A stretch of DNA of 6,035 bases from Lysobacterales bacterium (GTDB lineage: Bacteria; Pseudomonadota; Gammaproteobacteria; Xanthomonadales; Xanthomonadaceae). The notes under the pieces were generated by a model that did no database searches, was not told where the DNA came from, and saw only the letters and a program-made list of their open reading frames with translations. The position numbers and the translations under genes are program-made. This document shows positions 5,438 through 6,035 of this stretch, in pieces. The stretch's first letter is position 1. Each line of letters starts with the position of its first letter. The DNA lies in contig JAATFS010000368.1 in the NCBI GenBank assembly GCA_015655035.1, forward strand, positions 1 to 6,035, written 5' to 3'.

Positions 5438-6035
5438 ATGTTCGCTTATTACTTCAACCTGGCCCTGCGCAGCTTCAAGCGCAACAAGGTGCTGACCGCA
5501 CTGATGGTGCTGGCGATCGCGCTCGGCATCGGTACGTCGATGACCACGCTGACGGTGTTCCACGTGCTGTCCGGTGACCCGATCCCGGGCAAGAGCGAGC
5601 GGCTGTTCCATGTGCAGCTCGATCCGCAGCCGCTGCAGGGCCATCAGCCGGGCGAAGAACCGACGGAGCTGTTGACCCGCTTCGATGCACAGGAGTTGCT
5701 ACGCGAGCGTCACGCACTGCGACAGACCCAGACCAACGGCGGTGTCGTCACCGTCGAGCCCGACGACAGCGCCGTGAAACCGTTCCGGATCGCCTCGCGC
5801 AACGTTACCGCCGACTTTTTCCCGATGTTCGAGACACCTTTCGTCTATGGCCGTGGCTGGAGTGCGGATGACGACGAGGCCCGGGCGCGCGCGGTGGTGA
5901 TCGGCAAGAAGCTCAACGACCAGCTGTTCGGCGGCGCCGACAGCACCGGCCGGACGCTGCGCATCGACGGCTACGATTTCCGCGTGGTCGGCGTGCTCGC
6001 CGACTGGAAGCCGACACCGAAGTTCTTCGATTTCA
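5438..6035 (+). CDS. MacB/FtsX-family ABC transporter permease, class A (A3, 5' part)
   Basis: The reading frame is open from the ATG at 5438 to the window edge (199 complete codons), so only TM1 (about residues 18-42) and the first part of the periplasmic domain are present. It matches class A throughout: MFAYYFNLALRSF at the start, HVLSGDPIPG after TM1, WSADDDE (141-147), then LNDQLFGGADSTGR and FRVVGV of the MacB_PCD-like fold. The 14-residue LNDQLFGGADSTGR block is identical to A1. Over the first 50 residues A3 is closer to A1 (39 identical by hand count) than to A2 (36). The cysteine-pair region, the coupling segment and TM2-TM4 lie beyond the window. By the array pattern a class B gene would be expected next. 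There is no frameshift in the visible part. Confidence 0.92.
   Translation, partial: MFAYYFNLALRSFKRNKVLTALMVLAIALGIGTSMTTLTVFHVLSGDPIPGKSERLFHVQLDPQPLQGHQPGEEPTELLTRFDAQELLRERHALRQTQTNGGVVTVEPDDSAVKPFRIASRNVTADFFPMFETPFVYGRGWSADDDEARARAVVIGKKLNDQLFGGADSTGRTLRIDGYDFRVVGVLADWKPTPKFFDF

Larger units (their letters stand above)
217..6035 (+). repeat. Tandem array of A-B permease gene pairs
   Basis: The gene order A1-B1-A2-B2-A3 consists of two complete A-B units (217-2783 and 2797-5423, about 2.6 kb each) and the start of a third. The units are diverged paralogues rather than recent copies: exact DNA matches are short, for example 33 bp (1291-1323 and 3877-3909) in class A and 29 bp (2487-2515 and 5127-5155) in class B, both in or next to the coupling-segment codons. 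This points to old duplication of a two-gene unit followed by divergence, mainly in the periplasmic domains. Confidence 0.8.

Noticed and set aside
1..6035. CRISPR array, tRNA/rRNA genes, insertion sequence or toxin-antitoxin system
   Set aside because: No regularly spaced short repeats, RNA gene signatures, transposase motifs or small gene pairs were found; nearly all of the sequence is explained by transporter genes.

Overview
The window is high in G+C (roughly two thirds by eye), with strongly GC-biased third codon positions. All genes are on the + strand and packed with little or no spacing. Together with the protein style and a CCCGC-GAAA-GCGGG palindrome, this suggests a gammaproteobacterium of the Xanthomonadaceae/Lysobacteraceae type (Stenotrophomonas, Xanthomonas, Lysobacter and relatives). 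That assignment is inference; no taxonomic marker is present.

Layout: the window opens in the last 60 codons of an ABC-transporter ATPase of the MacB/LolD kind (1-185). Five permease genes of the MacB/FtsX family follow, in two alternating classes: A1 (217-1533), B1 (1530-2783), A2 (2797-4119), B2 (4206-5423) and A3 (5438-6035, cut by the window end). Class A proteins (438 and 440 aa when complete) begin M-x-x-Y and carry the coupling motif GEIGVRRALGASRR. Class B proteins (417 and 405 aa) carry TKQIGIRRALGATR and end in PVVATR(N/S)A. Each complete protein has one N-terminal membrane helix, a periplasmic domain of about 240-270 residues and three C-terminal helices, the standard MacB-type (type VII ABC) topology with the ATPase as a separate chain.

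The array looks like a tandemly duplicated A-B unit. The likely working unit is an A/B permease heterodimer on a dimer of the upstream ATPase. The cytoplasm-facing parts are nearly identical within each class while the periplasmic parts differ, so one ATPase could serve several permease pairs with different substrates or adaptors. Partners outside the window (a HlyD-type adaptor, a TolC-type outer-membrane protein, a sensor/regulator pair) are expected from family knowledge but not seen. The substrate cannot be told from this sequence.

The one break in the compact operon is the 86-bp A2-B2 gap. It holds a 28-bp imperfect palindrome resembling widespread short intergenic repeats. The ATGA stop/start overlap seen at A1-B1 is still present at the end of A2, but there it opens only a four-codon reading frame, which suggests the original B2 start was orphaned by an insertion. 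There is no gene-free stretch over 300 bp, and I found no RNA genes, CRISPR arrays, insertion sequences, convincing promoter or intrinsic terminator.
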